A stretch of DNA of 64,000 bases, taken from the NCBI RefSeq assembly GCF_000208745.1, contig NC_030856.1, positions 12,040,719 to 12,104,718 on the forward strand, given 5' to 3'. The notes under the pieces were generated by a model that saw nothing but the letters and a program-made list of their open reading frames with translations, made no database searches and was not told the origin of the DNA. The translations under genes and the position numbers were made by a program. Below are positions 34,516-47,825 of this stretch, piece by piece. Source of the DNA: Theobroma cacao (lineage: Eukaryota > Streptophyta > Magnoliopsida > Malvales > Malvaceae). Positions within the stretch are counted from its first letter, which is position 1, and every line of letters begins with the position of its first letter.

Positions 34516-36936
34516 TTCAAAATTCAAAAGCAAATATAGCAATAAAATACACCCAAGTATATCTAGAATAGTCATCAATTATCACAAAGCCATAAGATTT
34601 TCCTCCTAAGCTAGTTGTGCTTATTGGACCAAATAGATCAATGTGTAATAATTCAAGAGGTCTAGATGTTGACACTATCTTCTTAATCTTAAAGGATGTT
34701 CTAACTTGTTTTCCTAGTTGGCAAACATCACATATCCTTTCATCTTCAAATTTTATTCTAGCAGTCCAATTACAAGATTTTTCTTCATTAATTTAGACAT
34801 AGTATGTATGCTGACATGTCTTAATCTCCTATGCCATAACCAACTATCATTTTCAGCATTTGCAATAAGACATACTTCACTATCAGCATCAAGATCTTCA
34901 AGAAAAACTACATACATGTTCTTCAACCTTTTTCCTATAAATGAGACTTTATTTGTACTCATATCAATTACTTCACATTTGGTTGAATCAAAACACACTT
35001 TAAATCCTTTATCACATAATTGACAAATGCTTAACAAATTATGCTTTAATCCTTTAACTAACAACACATGACTAATTTGAGTTTGGGAACTCTTACCAAC
35101 CGTACCTATACCATGGATTGTGTCTTTTGAATCATCTCCAAAGGATACAGCTTTTCCCTTTCTCTTATCCAGCTGAGCAAACAGCATTTCATGCCTTGTC
35201 ATGTGCCGTGAACAGCCACTGTCCAAGTACCAAGGCTGTTTCTTCTTAAGTTGAGCTCTTGAACATAATTTTTTAAGTCCAGCTCAACCTACAAAACAGA
35301 ATTTCAATTTTTCTTTATAGGTACCCATACTTTGATGGATCCTTGAGTGTTAGTTGCAACAAATGATCCCTTAGGAACCCAGATTTTCTTAACCTTCTGC
35401 ACTTTTCTTTTCTTAAAACAGTCATATGATAAATGACCATATTTACTACAATTATAACATTTAGGTAATGCATTAGCTAATTTTTTATTGTGGTATGCAT
35501 CTCTTTTTGAGGATTCCTTTTTCAAACATTTAAAAGCTGTGTTTTCATCAAGAGTTATTTGCAAAGTTTCTGACTTATTTTCCAGCTCTTGTTTTAAAAT
35601 TTCAAAGTCTGTTTTTAAGTGTTCTAACTCAATTTGCAAAATATTTCTTTGCTCAAAAATAGAGGAAAACTCTAGTTTGATCTGTTCCAAATCATTTTCT
35701 AGTAATGCAGCCTTTTTCTTCAATGATTTGTATTTTAAAAAAAGGTTTTCAAATTCATCATAGAGGCTCTCATACTCATCTTGTAAATCATCATAAGAAT
35801 CAATGCAGGGGATTGAGATTACCTCAATTTTATCATCCTGTGCCATCATGTAGATGTTTGCTTTTTCCTCAGATTTTTCATCATCAGTTTCAGAGCTTGA
35901 AGTGTCACTGTCCGACCATGCAACAGCCACCATTGCTTTCTTAGATTTCCTAGTTTTCTTTGGAGTCTCATCTTTAAGCAATGGACACTCAGACTTGAAG
36001 TGACCAGGTTTCTTGCATTCATAGCGAACCATTTCCTCTTTTTTGTTGGAGTCATTTTTGTTCCTTACTTCCATGAAGCACCTTGGTCTTTCTTGAAACC
36101 TCTTCTAATTATCCTTCAACTTCTTTTGCCCATTAACTTTCTGAATTTTCTTGCAACTAGAACTAATTCATCATCATCGTCACAGAAAAGCTCTTTCAGC
36201 TCTTCTTCAAGTATGCTAGCTTTGAGTGCAATACTCTTTTTTTTTTCTTTGCTTCCCTTCGGTCTTCTTTTTCTTCTTCTTTAAGCTCCAGCTCATGAGT
36301 GAGAAAAGAACCACAAATTTCATCGTGTGTTGTGATGTTCACATCTTTGGCCTCTCTAATGGCAGTCACTTTTGGTTTCCAGGATTTTGGTAGGCTTCTA
36401 AGCAGTCTCTTAACTAGTTCATGTTCAGGGATAGGCTTTCCTAGCTGACTCAATTTATTTGTGATGTTTGTAAACCTATCAAACATGCTGGTGATGTCTT
36501 CACCAGGCTCCAGTTTGAACATCTCATAACTATGAGTCAAGAGAGCAATTTTGGACTCCTTTACTTGAGAAGTCCCTTCATGGATTATCTTAAGTTTTTC
36601 CCACACTTGTCTAGCTGTTGTTCAGCTTGAGACTTTGTTAAACTTAGTGAGAGTTAATGCATAATGCAATGTGCTTATGGCTTTAAAATTTATTTGAACT
36701 TTCTTAGTTTCAGCCTCAGTCCATTCAGACCTTGGCTTGGGCATCAACTCATTAATTACCACATTTAATGTTGAGGGAACATAAGGACCATCGGTTATGA
36801 CATCTCACATTTCATAATCTATAGCTCTAATGTAAATAGACATCCTAGTGCTGTAATAAGGATAATTAGAACTATCAAATAAAGGTGGTCTGTTTGTTGA
36901 TTATCCTTCAGCTACAACTGATTTTTGAAGAGCCAT
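34516..36936 (-). pseudogene. Copia gag-pol remnant with stops and a frameshift
   Basis: The likely start at 36936 (MALQKSVVAEG) meets a stop after 11 codons, and further stops precede the gag frame at 36606. Gag continues through 36196, changes frame, and resumes at ~36074 with one damaged zinc knuckle (YECKKPGHFKSEC, first Cys lost) and one intact CCHC knuckle (CYNCSKYGHLSYDC). The protease motif DSGCSRHMT is near 35220, followed by the GAG-pre-integrase histidines. It cannot make a full polyprotein. Confidence 0.85.
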
Positions 36937-36980
36937 GTGGATCCTCCCTAAAAATGTTAAGCCTTAATAACAGGGAGCTA

Positions 36981-36994
36981 GCTCTAATACCAAT
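36981..36994 (-). promoter_or_regulatory. Primer-binding site of the copia element
   Basis: On the minus strand ATTGGTATTAGAGC follows the LTR end. It is close to the initiator tRNA-Met PBS (TGGTATCAGAGC) with one C-to-T-type change. Confidence 0.8.
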
Positions 36995-38194
36995 TATTGG
37001 TCCTGATAATATGTGCTAGAGGGAGGGTGAATAGCACTATTTGGCTCTTACCAATGTTGAAAACTAATTTCCAGAACTCAAGAAAATAAAAATAGAGTAT
37101 AAAAGGCAGAGCAATTTAGAGTGGTTCGGTCTAAGACCTACATCCACTACCTTGATTATCCAACCAAGGATTTTCCCAACAATTCACTAAGAATCCGGTG
37201 AAATTCGCAAGCTTCCACCAAGCTTTTACAATGGCTTTTCACAAGTTCAGCCAAAGAACCTTTACACTAATTTTTCACGAGCTCAACTAAAACCCCAAGG
37301 TGGTTTTCCAAGGCTCAACCACAACCTTTTACACTAGTTTTTCCCAGGCTAAACTAAAACCCAAAGTGGTTTTTCAAAGGCTCAACCACAACCTTTCACA
37401 ATGATTTTTCACAGGCTCAACCAAAACCCAAAGTGATTTTCCAAGGCTCAACCACAACCTATAACAATCAAGCTATCCCAAGCTTGAATAATCCCTTAGA
37501 GTGACTCCCTCACTCTAAGAATACAAGAAAGAGAGGTTAAATAAAATACCTATGATCACAAGTTAATCTGAATGGTACAAGGTTGAGTGCTAAATACAAT
37601 TGCAAAGAGTAGGCGTTTAAGTGCAGACAAGTGCAGTGAAGCTTTTCTGGTTTTTCAACTTTTTACAGCTCAATTCTCATTCAAGGCTTCTAAAAACCTA
37701 TTTCTAATTGTTGGAAGACCATTTTATACTTGGAGATGCAATTCTGATGGCAGTTGAGCAGTTTATATCTGTTGGAAACAATTGAGGATGAGTTCTAGCC
37801 TTTAATCTATCTTGTAGTGCTTTGGTTCAACTTGCAAACAGAGAGCTCTTAGTCGACTACCCCGGTTGACTAAGTTGGTTCTGTTTCTGGTTTGCAGATT
37901 CTGACAAAGAGCACTTAGTCGACTATCTTGGTCAACTAAGTTGGTTCTGTTTCTCAAACTCTTTAACCTGCCATTTCTCCAATTTGAAATTTAGTCATCC
38001 AATGTTCTTCCTTGTCTCATCAAGAAGCTTCCTCTTTGTTGTTCAGTTACACCTTAATAATTTTATCCCTCTTTTTCTTTTAAAAACATTCTTTAAATAA
38101 TTTCTCATATAAATTTCCTGCACACTCAAATAGGGATGTTAGACACAAATGAATGAAAATGTTTTATTGTCATCAAAAACTAATGGAGCCAACA
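36995..38194 (-). repeat. Copia 5' LTR (~1.2 kb)
   Basis: On the minus strand it runs TGTTGGCTCC...GGACCAATA; the terminal A follows a mutated CA. Length 1200 bp against 1187 bp in the solo copy. It contains 'agtcgacta' repeats and several 'ggctcaaccacaacctt' units near 37310-37460. Confidence 0.85.
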
Positions 38195-39230
38195 TAGTAT
38201 GATGAGGAAATCTTGATTGAAATTGAATTCTTTTTTCACCCAACTTGGCCCAACTTCAAAGCCCTATAAAAACAACCTTTCTGAGGACTTTTAAAGGGAT
38301 ATAATGAAACACCGAATTGAAAGCTAAGAATCAAGCCGCAAAGTCATTGAAGTTGAGAAGAATTTAAAGGATTCAAGGAGATTTGGAGATCAAGATTACA
38401 ATTATTGGTTTTTTCTATCTTTTTGTTATTCTCTTATTTTCATGGTTTTGTTTTTAATGTTTAAACTTTATTTCATGATGATCTGTGACTTGATGGGAAA
38501 TTAATTCATTCATCTAAGATTATGATTGAACTCAATATGTAGTTTGATTTATTTATCTCTCTTTTGCTTATGTTTATGGATTTAAGTTGTTTATTTTATT
38601 TTGTTCTTATTGCTTCTAATTGATGGGTCATCAATTATATTGAATTGGAAACCTAAGTTAAACCTTGACGAAGGAGATTTAGGTAGACCTTGAATAGAAT
38701 AGCATATGATCGAATACACTTACTTGATTAAGTGATTCGGTTTGCATACAAGGTAAGCATACACCTATAAGTCATATGTAGCTAAAATTAGAGCACAAAC
38801 TTAACAAATCTTTCTTCAATTTAATTTACATAGACATATAGTACATTAATTGGGAGAGATATTTTTATAAGAAACTCGACAGAGACTTGTAAATAAATTA
38901 GCACTATAGGTTAGCAACTTAATCCATTAAGCTAAGTTAAGAGAAAGAGACAATAATCAGATGAAAACTTGAGGGACATCATAATCTTAGGTCTAAAAGT
39001 TAATCAAGTTTAGAAAAGGTAATTTTGTTGAGTAAATTTAGAGTAGTTTTCATTTTTAAATTTTGTTTTTTAATTCAAATTTTAATGTTTGGATAAAATT
39101 AGAGTGTGTAATGTTAGTAATTAATAGTAAGAATTAATTCAATTCCCTATGGGATCGACACTTTACTCATCATTGTAATATCTTTGCAATACTTATACTT
39201 ACGTGGGTAGAAAATTGAACAATAGCCACA
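38195..39230 (+). repeat. Right-end fragment of another plant LTR
   Basis: It carries 'gccctataaaaacaacc' (TATA region), a GA-rich leader and the end 'attccctatgggatcgaca...', typical of a common gypsy LTR class. It may belong with 17055-17540. Position 39230 (…gccaca) is a guess for the end. Confidence 0.45.
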
Positions 39231-42200
39231 TGTTTATATTGGGCTATAAAGGCTCTTTCTAGATCTTTTCAGGTCTTCACACGGCTCCAATCTAGCTATA
39301 CGTACTATTGGGCGACTAACCTAGTAAGACTATCTTAGAAGAGATAGATCAATAGCTTATCATTATGAGATTGTGCAGCCATCTTCCAACAATACATGGT
39401 AATGTGTGCCATTGGACATTTTGTTCTGTCATATTTTTCAAACTCTGAAACTTTGAACTTGGCTAGAATCACTACATCAAGTACCAAGCATAGTTTATCG
39501 CATCCATGGTACCAAACCTATCAACTCTTTCGATAGCACAAAGGCGTTCTTTCAACAAATCATACTTCTTCTCAACTTTCTCATTTTCCCTATCTCCAAA
39601 ACACTCTTTTTTAACCTTTCTTGTTCTTTTAGTCATCTAGATTTGGGACGTGTATTGGTTTAGTGGTATTTGTTCTTGAGTTTGATCCAAATTGCCCATG
39701 AATTGGTTGATGACGTATTGGAGGTGGTACATTGTAATAAGCATAAGGGAACCTGCCAACAAGTGGTGTCACTTGAAAGTGAACCTTTTGAAAAGTTTGG
39801 GCATAAGGTGGAGTGAACCCTGAAAGATGAGGCCAATCATCTCTTAAGTTATCGGTGTCTTGTGGGCTTTTCAATGAAGTTGACTTTTTGACTACTTCTT
39901 TCCTTTTACTTACGTTCATCATTAATTCCATCATTTATGCTATCTGTTCTTTCATTTCTTCTTGACTTCTTTTCATCCTATCCGTTCGATCATTTGCTTT
40001 TGCTTCATGCTTTTTACTCATTGACAGAGGTTATGAGTACGCTAGTCACAAGGCTTAGGTGGTCGAGCTATTTTAGAAACTTTTAATAACCATAAACATG
40101 GATTAGATGCATTGCTATTACATGAATGTGATGAAAAGGTAAGATTTTTAAGCTTTTTAATTTTATTTTTTTATTTATTTCCAAAGAATTAGGAATTGAT
40201 AATGACAAAGGTTAAATTATTGTATTTCTTTATATGCCTTATTTGAGCAAATTATGCACATGTGATGTCAATGCAAGTGAAAAATATTGGCCATCCAATA
40301 ATAATTTACATAAAAAATCCTAATTCATAAAAGTTAAACATCCAATTAGATCCATCTTCAAAATATTTACATCATTAGTTTCAAAAGAAAAGGCCGACTC
40401 AATCATATTGGTTCCACACTATCTTAAGGTGCTCAATTAGACACTCACTAAGCTCATATTTTGGAAAAATCTCCTCCCTAAGTGTTTTAGTCTTGTCAGC
40501 CATCTCTCTTGCTTTGAAAGCCACTTCCCTCATTTGCATCAACATCCATTACATTTCAAATTACTTCCTTCGAAGGTCTTGCTTATATTGTTCTCCTATT
40601 TCCTGCATCCAAAGGCATTCTTGTTGGAAGACCTCTTATTATTCTTTATAACTCTCCACAGTAGCCTTAACTTAGTTGCTATCACTTTTAAACACCTATA
40701 TAACTTGCTCTTGCAAGTGTACTTTGTTTTGCATGGTATCATTAGAGGTTTGGGAAATTCGTAGCTCTTCTTGCATTTCTTGAATCTTGCTAACCAAGGA
40801 TAAACATGCCTTATTTGAACTCTCAAATTTATTTCTCCAATTATCCCATTCATTAAAAGCTCTTTGAATCTTCCTTGCCACTTCCTTCTTTACCCCTTCA
40901 ATTTCAACTTCATATCGGTGTTTTATCTTTATCATTTCTATCTCAAGCTTTTTCCTGGCCAACTCACTTTCAAAAAAACCATATTGAGGCTATAGACCAA
41001 TAAGGAATTTAGAAGCACTTTTTAGAGGGTATACGACATCTTTCACTCTTTTGGCTTGCCAAGCTAAATATCTAGTGGTGACCTCATCTATGAACCTTCC
41101 ATGATCCACCCTACTTGTTTTTTTCCATGCCTAAACGATATCTTGGATCTTCTCAAGGGTTTTCAGCTTTCCGTATATAAACTCTAGTTGATTAAGCCTA
41201 GGTTGCATTGGTATAAATTGTTTACATCCAAATTATCTTCGTACTATTATTAGAACGTAACTGATTACTCCCCAAGGTCCCATCAATAGTACCTAGGGTT
41301 TGTGTCCACACTTGTACATCGCTTGCATCCTAAGCATCCAAGGAGCTTTCCAAGTCACCTCTACGCTTATAAGCTTTCTAAGTCTTGCAATCCATTTTTT
41401 TTTCTTGTAGATTGGCCACTCACTTTCACAAAATTTACGGATAGGATAACTTAATGGGAGAAAAGGCTTTCATAATCTATCAACTTTGCATTCAAAGTGG
41501 CTATTGATCCATATGGTGAAAAGTTAGGCACACCTGATGAAACGTCCTTCACCCTTCTGGCTATAATAGTTCAATAACCTGAATGTCTCAACTATAATGG
41601 CGGTAGCTAAATTGATGTTTCTCGTTACTTGGTCGAAGAAATCTATGGTTGAGACTTCAACATACCCTAGGATTTTTAGGAAGACCATTAACCCATGTAT
41701 TGCCAAGGCAAAGGCAAAATGACCCTATTCATCCTCCTTTTGCTTCTGAATATAATCATTCAAAAAACTCCATGGGAGGCACTTGGTATCTACTTTCTTC
41801 TTCAAGTTTTGATCAACCTCTTTAGTGGTGATATCTAACAACTTGGCCAGTTTCTTTCGATGCCTTGTCCTTTGAGCTTTCCAATATATCTTGTCTAGTT
41901 GCATTTGGTTTATATGAAGCAGTGATCAATACTTCTCTATTGTTAGTGTTATATCTACTTCATTGAACATGAAACACCGATAAAAAGGATCCAAAACTGA
42001 GTGATAACCCTAAGTAGTTGTTCATCCATGTGTCATAAAGAAGCCATGCAATGTGCCTATACTTGTTATAAAAGTTGTCTCGGCTATTACGCCTTCATTG
42101 CTCCCAAATACCTATCATCTCTTAACGGTCATTTTGTTTGAGATGAAGACGAACCTTATCTGGGAAGGTCTAGATATGCCCCTTGGCCAAACAATCCCCT

Positions 42201-42300
42201 TCGTCTTACTGAGTTTGTCTCATTTGTAATCCTACCTTATAGTCATTCTTATCCCTATTGAGTGATGTAATCAGGATTTTTTCAGTCAATAGTTATTGAA
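39231..42300 (-). pseudogene. Decayed Tat/Ogre gag region
   Basis: Minus-strand fragments include 41524-41706, with MAIHGLMVFLKILGYVEV and ...ETFRLLNYYSQKGEGRFI, typical of the N-terminal Ogre/Tat ORF. A coiled-coil segment (40696-40962) has heptad-like EIEMIKIKHRYEVEIEGVKK. The C-terminal gag part (39629-39934) ends near VPNLDD. Stops and frame changes separate them. Confidence 0.75.
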
Positions 42301-43079
42301 TAACCAATACTTTCCCTATATGTAACACAATGGATGCAGATGCGTCCATATGAAATAACAATGACAAAGGAAAAAAAATTCAAGTCAGTATGGTGAATAA
42401 GATCAAAGAAAATTAAATTAACGTGCATTGGAAATAAAAAAGGTAATTATTATCATGGGTATTTATCATGTTGTCGGATGTAATCTACTCCACAATTCTT
42501 ATTATTATTTTTGGCGAGAAATTTAAAGAAGAGGGTGTAAAAAAAGTTCCTTCACATGTGCCTAATTCGAGGGTATACTCTTTAAACGCGTGGGTGAAGC
42601 TCTACCTAGAAAAAGGCTACTCACAGCATTTTACATGCTAGGTTTGGATTTGAACAAGGCTAAAGGTTCCCAAATTGTTCCTCACTATCAGCCACTCAGA
42701 CTAGTAAGGCACCTCAGTCCTCACCCATTACAAGTTTCAAACAAACTAGGTTCAATTTGAGTAAGAGTGTTCACTAGCCCATGTGGAAGTTATCACCTCA
42801 CAAAAGCGCAGCTACTAAATTCTCTTCTAATGAAGGACAAAGCTCGAGTAGAAGGCTTCTGCATGAATGCAACATGTGTCATGTGTGTGAAGGAATGTAC
42901 CAACCTTTGATCAACAATCTCACATCCCTCTATTCTAAATTCCCCATAATTACTAAAAGCAATAAAATAATAATAATGAAACAATTAGTGCACAAAACAA
43001 ATGCTCGAAATAAAAGGAAATATTGAATTATTTAAGACTTAGGATAACCTATGATTAATTACTGGCTTGATTTATAAAG
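42301..43079 (-). other. 5' untranslated leader of the Tat element
   Basis: It lies between the PBS and the first gag fragment. No coding signal is recognised. Confidence 0.5.
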
Positions 43080-43097
43080 TCCCCAATGGAGTCACCA
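43080..43097 (-). promoter_or_regulatory. Primer-binding site of the Tat element
   Basis: On the minus strand it reads TGGTGACTCCATTGGGGA, three bases after the end of the 5' LTR. It closely resembles the tRNA-Arg-type PBS that I recall for Ogre/Tat elements (TGGCGACTCCACTGGGGA). Confidence 0.75.
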
Positions 43098-43100
43098 AAC

Positions 43101-46015
43101 TATCGTAATATGAGGGTCCAAGAACCAGACCGCTCGACATGAAATGGAGTCGCCACCAATCTTTTTTGTCACGGTGCAAATTTGCTACTTATTTGAGTAT
43201 ATTTCTTTAAATGTTACCTTAAGCTTAACTTAAGTCCATTTTAATAAAATAGGCTCTAGTTTACGTAACAATGTTCGGGTTTGAAAGTACGGTTATGCAC
43301 AAGGAAAGTATTAGCACCCTTGCGACGCCTATTCAAAGAACAGTACCAATTAGTCATGTGTTATCCTATTTAAGCCTTAATTCTTGATTTGATTATTATT
43401 TCCCTCAATCATTATTTATATTATGTCTTTTTATTTTATTCGCAACCTAAAGTCCATTATTCAATTTTGTGGGTGTGATGTGTACATGATGTAATTATGG
43501 AATGCATGGCGTAAATCTTGATAAATGTCAAATGAAAACCTTTTATTGAAAATATACTGATAAGACCAAAGAATACTCTCTTACCTAAGAAATTACTTGG
43601 GAAAACTTGCTTTCGCAAGCTTATCAAATAAATCTTATTATCAAAGTAATCATTTATAGGTAAAAACAATATTTTCATGAATGTAAACTCTAGTAAAAGT
43701 AAATGCCTTTTTATTAAAGATATTTACTAAACCCTCTCATCATACTAATGGGACTCGAAGATATCTTTTCACTTAAGTAACTTTCTAAGAGAACTCGCCT
43801 TCACAAGCTCTCTCAAAAAGTTCCGTCGTCAAGGCTTATACTCACATACAAAATATATCAAGATGCTTAATATTGAAATAATGCAAAGATGGTACATGGT
43901 AGATTATAAATTTCAATATTAATCATTATTTATTCCATACATTTACTATTGCTATAATTTATCATTTTGTAATTTTTTAATTATTTTATTCTTATTTACT
44001 TTATGCTTTTTTATTATTTTTTTATCCCTTTTTAATATATATTTTTAAAAAATCAAAACCATTCGCTTATTTATTATTTTATTCTTTGCAGTCTATCTAT
44101 TTATGCTTTATATAACTAAATAATTTTTTTTTTGTCTACCATTTTCTTTTACAAAATTTTAATTATCATATATTAATTTTTATAATTTTTTTTAAACCCA
44201 ACTCTATACTATTTTAAAGCTACATATATTTCACCTACTATCTTTTGCATTTATTATTTATTTATTATTTCTTTTTTGTTTCATTTCTACTTTAAGCTTT
44301 TTCATTTTATTAATATCTTTTCTTTATTAATATTTTAAAGAAATATTCATTTGGATTAAAATATTAGACTTAAGATTAAGACCCTCCTATTATACTAGTA
44401 GAGTTTAAATCAAATCCCTCACTTCAAAAAAATTAATTTGAGATTGCGACTTCTTGCGTTCCGAATAAATATTCCATCATCAATATAATCCAAATATCTA
44501 TTTTATTATTATCTATTATTTAATTTCATTATTTTTATCTTTTATTATTATTATTATTATTTATCAAAAGACAATCTCATGACTTAGTTACCTTACCAAG
44601 CCACAACTCAAACCCTTAACTACTCTTTTTACATATATATTTTAAATAAGTATATATATATTATATTAACATTTTTTTCTCACAATATAACCACTTCAAC
44701 CGCAAATATTCAACATAAGCATTTATTATCTTATACAATAATATGCTGCCACTTTCATTATTATTTCATCATGCGCATATGTGCACGTATATATTTTTTA
44801 TACCATTTTTTAAACTATATAATTAATCAACACATAAAAAAGATATCTAGATAAATGCAGACATCTAAACTAAGCCCACAATCAAGCAATGACATAAAAG
44901 GTCCAAAGGGTTACACCTTACTGGACTCACCGAAGGTCTGAAACTTAGTTCAAGAGTTCTAGACTCAACTGATGGTTCAAGATTCTGGATCTGAAGGTAA
45001 GTCATCGAGCTGGCTCAACTTCAAGAAAGGGTCCGTCCAGACACAGGCCGCAAGGAAAGGCTCACCCAAGTAATGGCCATGGCTGACCTTCTCCAACAAG
45101 GCCTATTCTTTCTTCCCACAACGCACTGTTGGTGTTTACAAGATGGCTTCAAGAATGCCCTAAATGACACTGTTTTGAAACTAACTAAACCTAAATAGAA
45201 AAGCCTAATTTTCACAAAACACTTCTTTTTCTCCACAGCCGCACCATTATGCTCTTTTCCGTTGCAACCACACCACTCTGAAACTCAACCATGCAACCAC
45301 CACACGATTGCCGTCTCATCTTGATCACTTCCTCGATCTCACCTCAACTACCAAAACTACCAAATCCCTAATCTAAGTAGATCTTCAAAAAAAAAATCCA
45401 ACTTCTCAAACACAACAAAAACTCAACTCATAACACTTTTCCCCTAAAAAAAAAAAAAAACAAGCTTGAAGCTATATATGTGATTTCTTGAAAGGGTTCC
45501 ATCCTACATTTTTTGTATATATTTTGTGTTTCTTGTGGCTTCTCTGCTGCTAGATCTAAGGTTTAGCTTCTGAGGTTTTGTTTTTGGTAAGAAACCATAT
45601 TTTTTGTAGGTTTTTTTTTAATCTCCTCTAACTTTTTTTTCTGCTCCCGAATTCTTTTTTTTTTATTTTTGCTTCCTCCCTTTTTGTAAGCAGGGGAAGG
45701 ATTTTGAAAATCTTTCCTCTCTATTTGCTGCCATTGGCTAGGTCTTGGTGGTCGCATGCTACTAATGGCAATGTCTTTGGGTTTAGCAGCTTCCTGCCAA
45801 ACCTTTGACTTTTCACAAATTGAGGGGAAGAGAAAAAATGTTGTAAATCTTAAAAGGAAGAAAAGCTAGTCAAAATTGGCATGTCTTGGGAGAAAGAAGT
45901 GCTACTCAAATCACGATTTTTCCTTTTTTTATGAAAAATTATTTATTTTATCTTTTGTTTATTTATATTGATTTTTTTCACCTGAACTTTTTGGGTCTTA
46001 GAGACCTATTTAGCC
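43101..46015 (-). repeat. 5' LTR of the Tat element, outer end missing
   Basis: Uninterrupted counterpart of 10712-15959. Similarity ends near 'gacctatttag' (46015), about 150 bp short of the expected TGTAGATACC end. The two LTRs differ at many positions, so the insertion is old. Confidence 0.85.
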
Positions 46016-47617
46016 AAAAGAGGGGAATTTTTCTAAGTCGCATGAGTAGCAAGTTTTTGAATAATTTATTGAAATTAAAATAATTTGGTTAAAATTATTT
46101 TTATTAAAATAATTTGTTAGTTGATTAACAAATAATTATTTTAGTTGAAAATAAATATAATTATTTTTAGTTTAAGGCACATGAGGAGGATTTGGTTAAA
46201 ATAAGTATATTTATTTTAACAAATTATATTTATTTAAGATGTAAAAATTTGGTTAAAATGGTTTTCGAATAATTTATTCAAGTTAAAATAATTTTTTATA
46301 AGTCATTTAACACTTTAGAATATTTTGGTGCATGCTTGATAATTCAACGCTTAGTTAGGGTCAGAATTTGTTAGTTTATTTTGGGTTTTAAAAATTATAT
46401 TTATTCAAGTTAAAATTTGATAAAAAAATTGAAAAGAAAAAATGAAAAAAAAACTAATTGTTATTATGGAAACTCAGTTGTTAAAGTAAAGTAATTGAAC
46501 AATTAAGTAACTGTGTGAACAAGAAATTGTGACTTAAAGTTATTTATTTATTAGAGACAACTTTTATACCTTTTGTACTTTTTAGGTGTTTTGTGATTAA
46601 TAACAAGTGTTTACCAATCATAACCAGTGTCCACCGATTATGAATAACAAGTGTCTGTTAAAATGAATATTAAATTTATATTTTCTTGAATAAACTGGAA
46701 ATGTATACTCTAGTATAATATATAAATGTATTAATTTTATATGTATGCAAGTAAATAACTTTTTTCATTTGAAACGTTTAAGTTATTTTATAACTATAAA
46801 AGTCATGTAATATTAAATTTTGATTATTTATTTAAAAAGGTTTGGAAAGAATTTAAATTGCAATTTAAATCAACCTAAAATACTTCATTTTGAATTTTAC
46901 AAAATTATATTTTTCTATTTTGATTTCAGAGTAACTCAATAACATCAATTATGAATACCCGAATCTCTAGTAGTCTAGAAGAAAGTATTAGTAGATCAAA
47001 ACTGAATAAATTGACCTAACCAACCAAATTTGATCAACTCAGTTCAATCTATTTATTTTTAATTAAAAATTCAATTAGATCGATTTAATCGATCGACTAT
47101 CGGCATTCGAAAAAACTAATCAAATCGATCAAATAACTGACCTACTAATTAAAATGTAAAAGGAGTCCATTGAGACTAATATATTTTTTCCAAAATTTTG
47201 GATCCTAATTAGATATTTGATTACACATGCCATGCTAGTTTATTCACTTCAAGCAACATTATTGCAGCAAGTCAAATTTAAGCCGAACGCATCCTTGCCT
47301 AATACCTTTATAAAGAATGGTGGCACCTGGCTTCATCACAAACCTCAGTAGCCGTGCTATGTTTCGCTAATTGGCCTGCTGCAGAATGCCTTTCCAAGAG
47401 CAATGCAGAGACTCCTGAAGGTCTTGGCCATTGACGCAAGCAGATAGAAGTAACCAAAGTCCAAAGATTCCACTGATCAGTTTTCATGTCACCCCGTCTG
47501 CATCACTCTTCACCATAATCCCCATAACTCCACAACCTTCCATAAAAGATAGCCACAGTTTCCATGCTGCTACTTGGTTCCAACATCTGTACTCTTATGG
47601 CCATGAATTACTCTGTC
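46016..47617. other. AT-rich intergenic sequence, no gene seen
   Basis: 46040-46450 contains degenerate repeats around 'tttggttaaaat' and 'gaataatttatt'. The rest shows no coding or repeat structure that I can name. The right part is probably 3' flank of the URB1-like gene. Confidence 0.5.
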
Positions 47618-47801
47618 TGTATTTCCTTGTAGCTGTTCCTAGCATTGCTTCCAACACTATTAGTCTTCTCAGACGGTTCATAGCTCCATAGTGTTCAGCT
47701 TTACCATACTTGGGGTGGTTGTTTCCATCTTTACTTTAGTTGGAGCAGTGGTCTAATGGTTTCCCACCATAGCTGCATCATATAAAAATCTAGAATGCAA
47801 A
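47618..47801 (+). repeat. Copy 2 of the ~190-bp direct repeat
   Basis: Matches 8721-8910 in the same orientation. It ends 25 bp before the URB1-like stop codon (47826-47828), so it probably lies in that gene's 3' UTR. Confidence 0.8.
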
Positions 47802-47825
47802 AAGGAATTGAATTTGTCTGAGATA

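Larger units (their letters stand above)
34516..38194 (-). mobile_element. Ty1/copia element truncated in integrase
   Basis: On the minus strand the order is 5' LTR (36995-38194), PBS, gag, protease, GAG-pre-integrase and the start of integrase (...GGKSYGFVIIDDYSRYTW...), then an abrupt change to Tat protease at ~34515. RT, RNase H and the 3' LTR are missing. The LTR is the same family as the solo LTR at 1114-2300. Confidence 0.85.
10712..46015 (-). mobile_element. Tat/Ogre-type Ty3-gypsy retrotransposon, expanded by nested insertions
   Basis: The 3' LTR (10712-15959) and 5' LTR (43101-46015) are direct repeats; both read 'gagggtccaagaacc' at their left end and share long stretches such as 'accaatcttttttgtc'. 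Read on the minus strand, the order is 5' LTR, PBS (43080-43097), gag, protease, RT, RNase H, second RNase H, integrase, PPT (15961-15973), 3' LTR. A second RNase H domain and the gag type are hallmarks of the Tat lineage. Coding parts are broken by stops and nested insertions, so it is dead. The outer end of the 5' LTR is missing beyond ~46015, so no target duplication can be checked. Confidence 0.8.

Noticed and set aside
47745..47765. tRNA A-box-like 'gtggtctaatgg' in the direct repeat (possible SINE head)
   Set aside because: No B box at the right distance, no poly(A) tail and no target duplication were seen, so a SINE call is unsupported.
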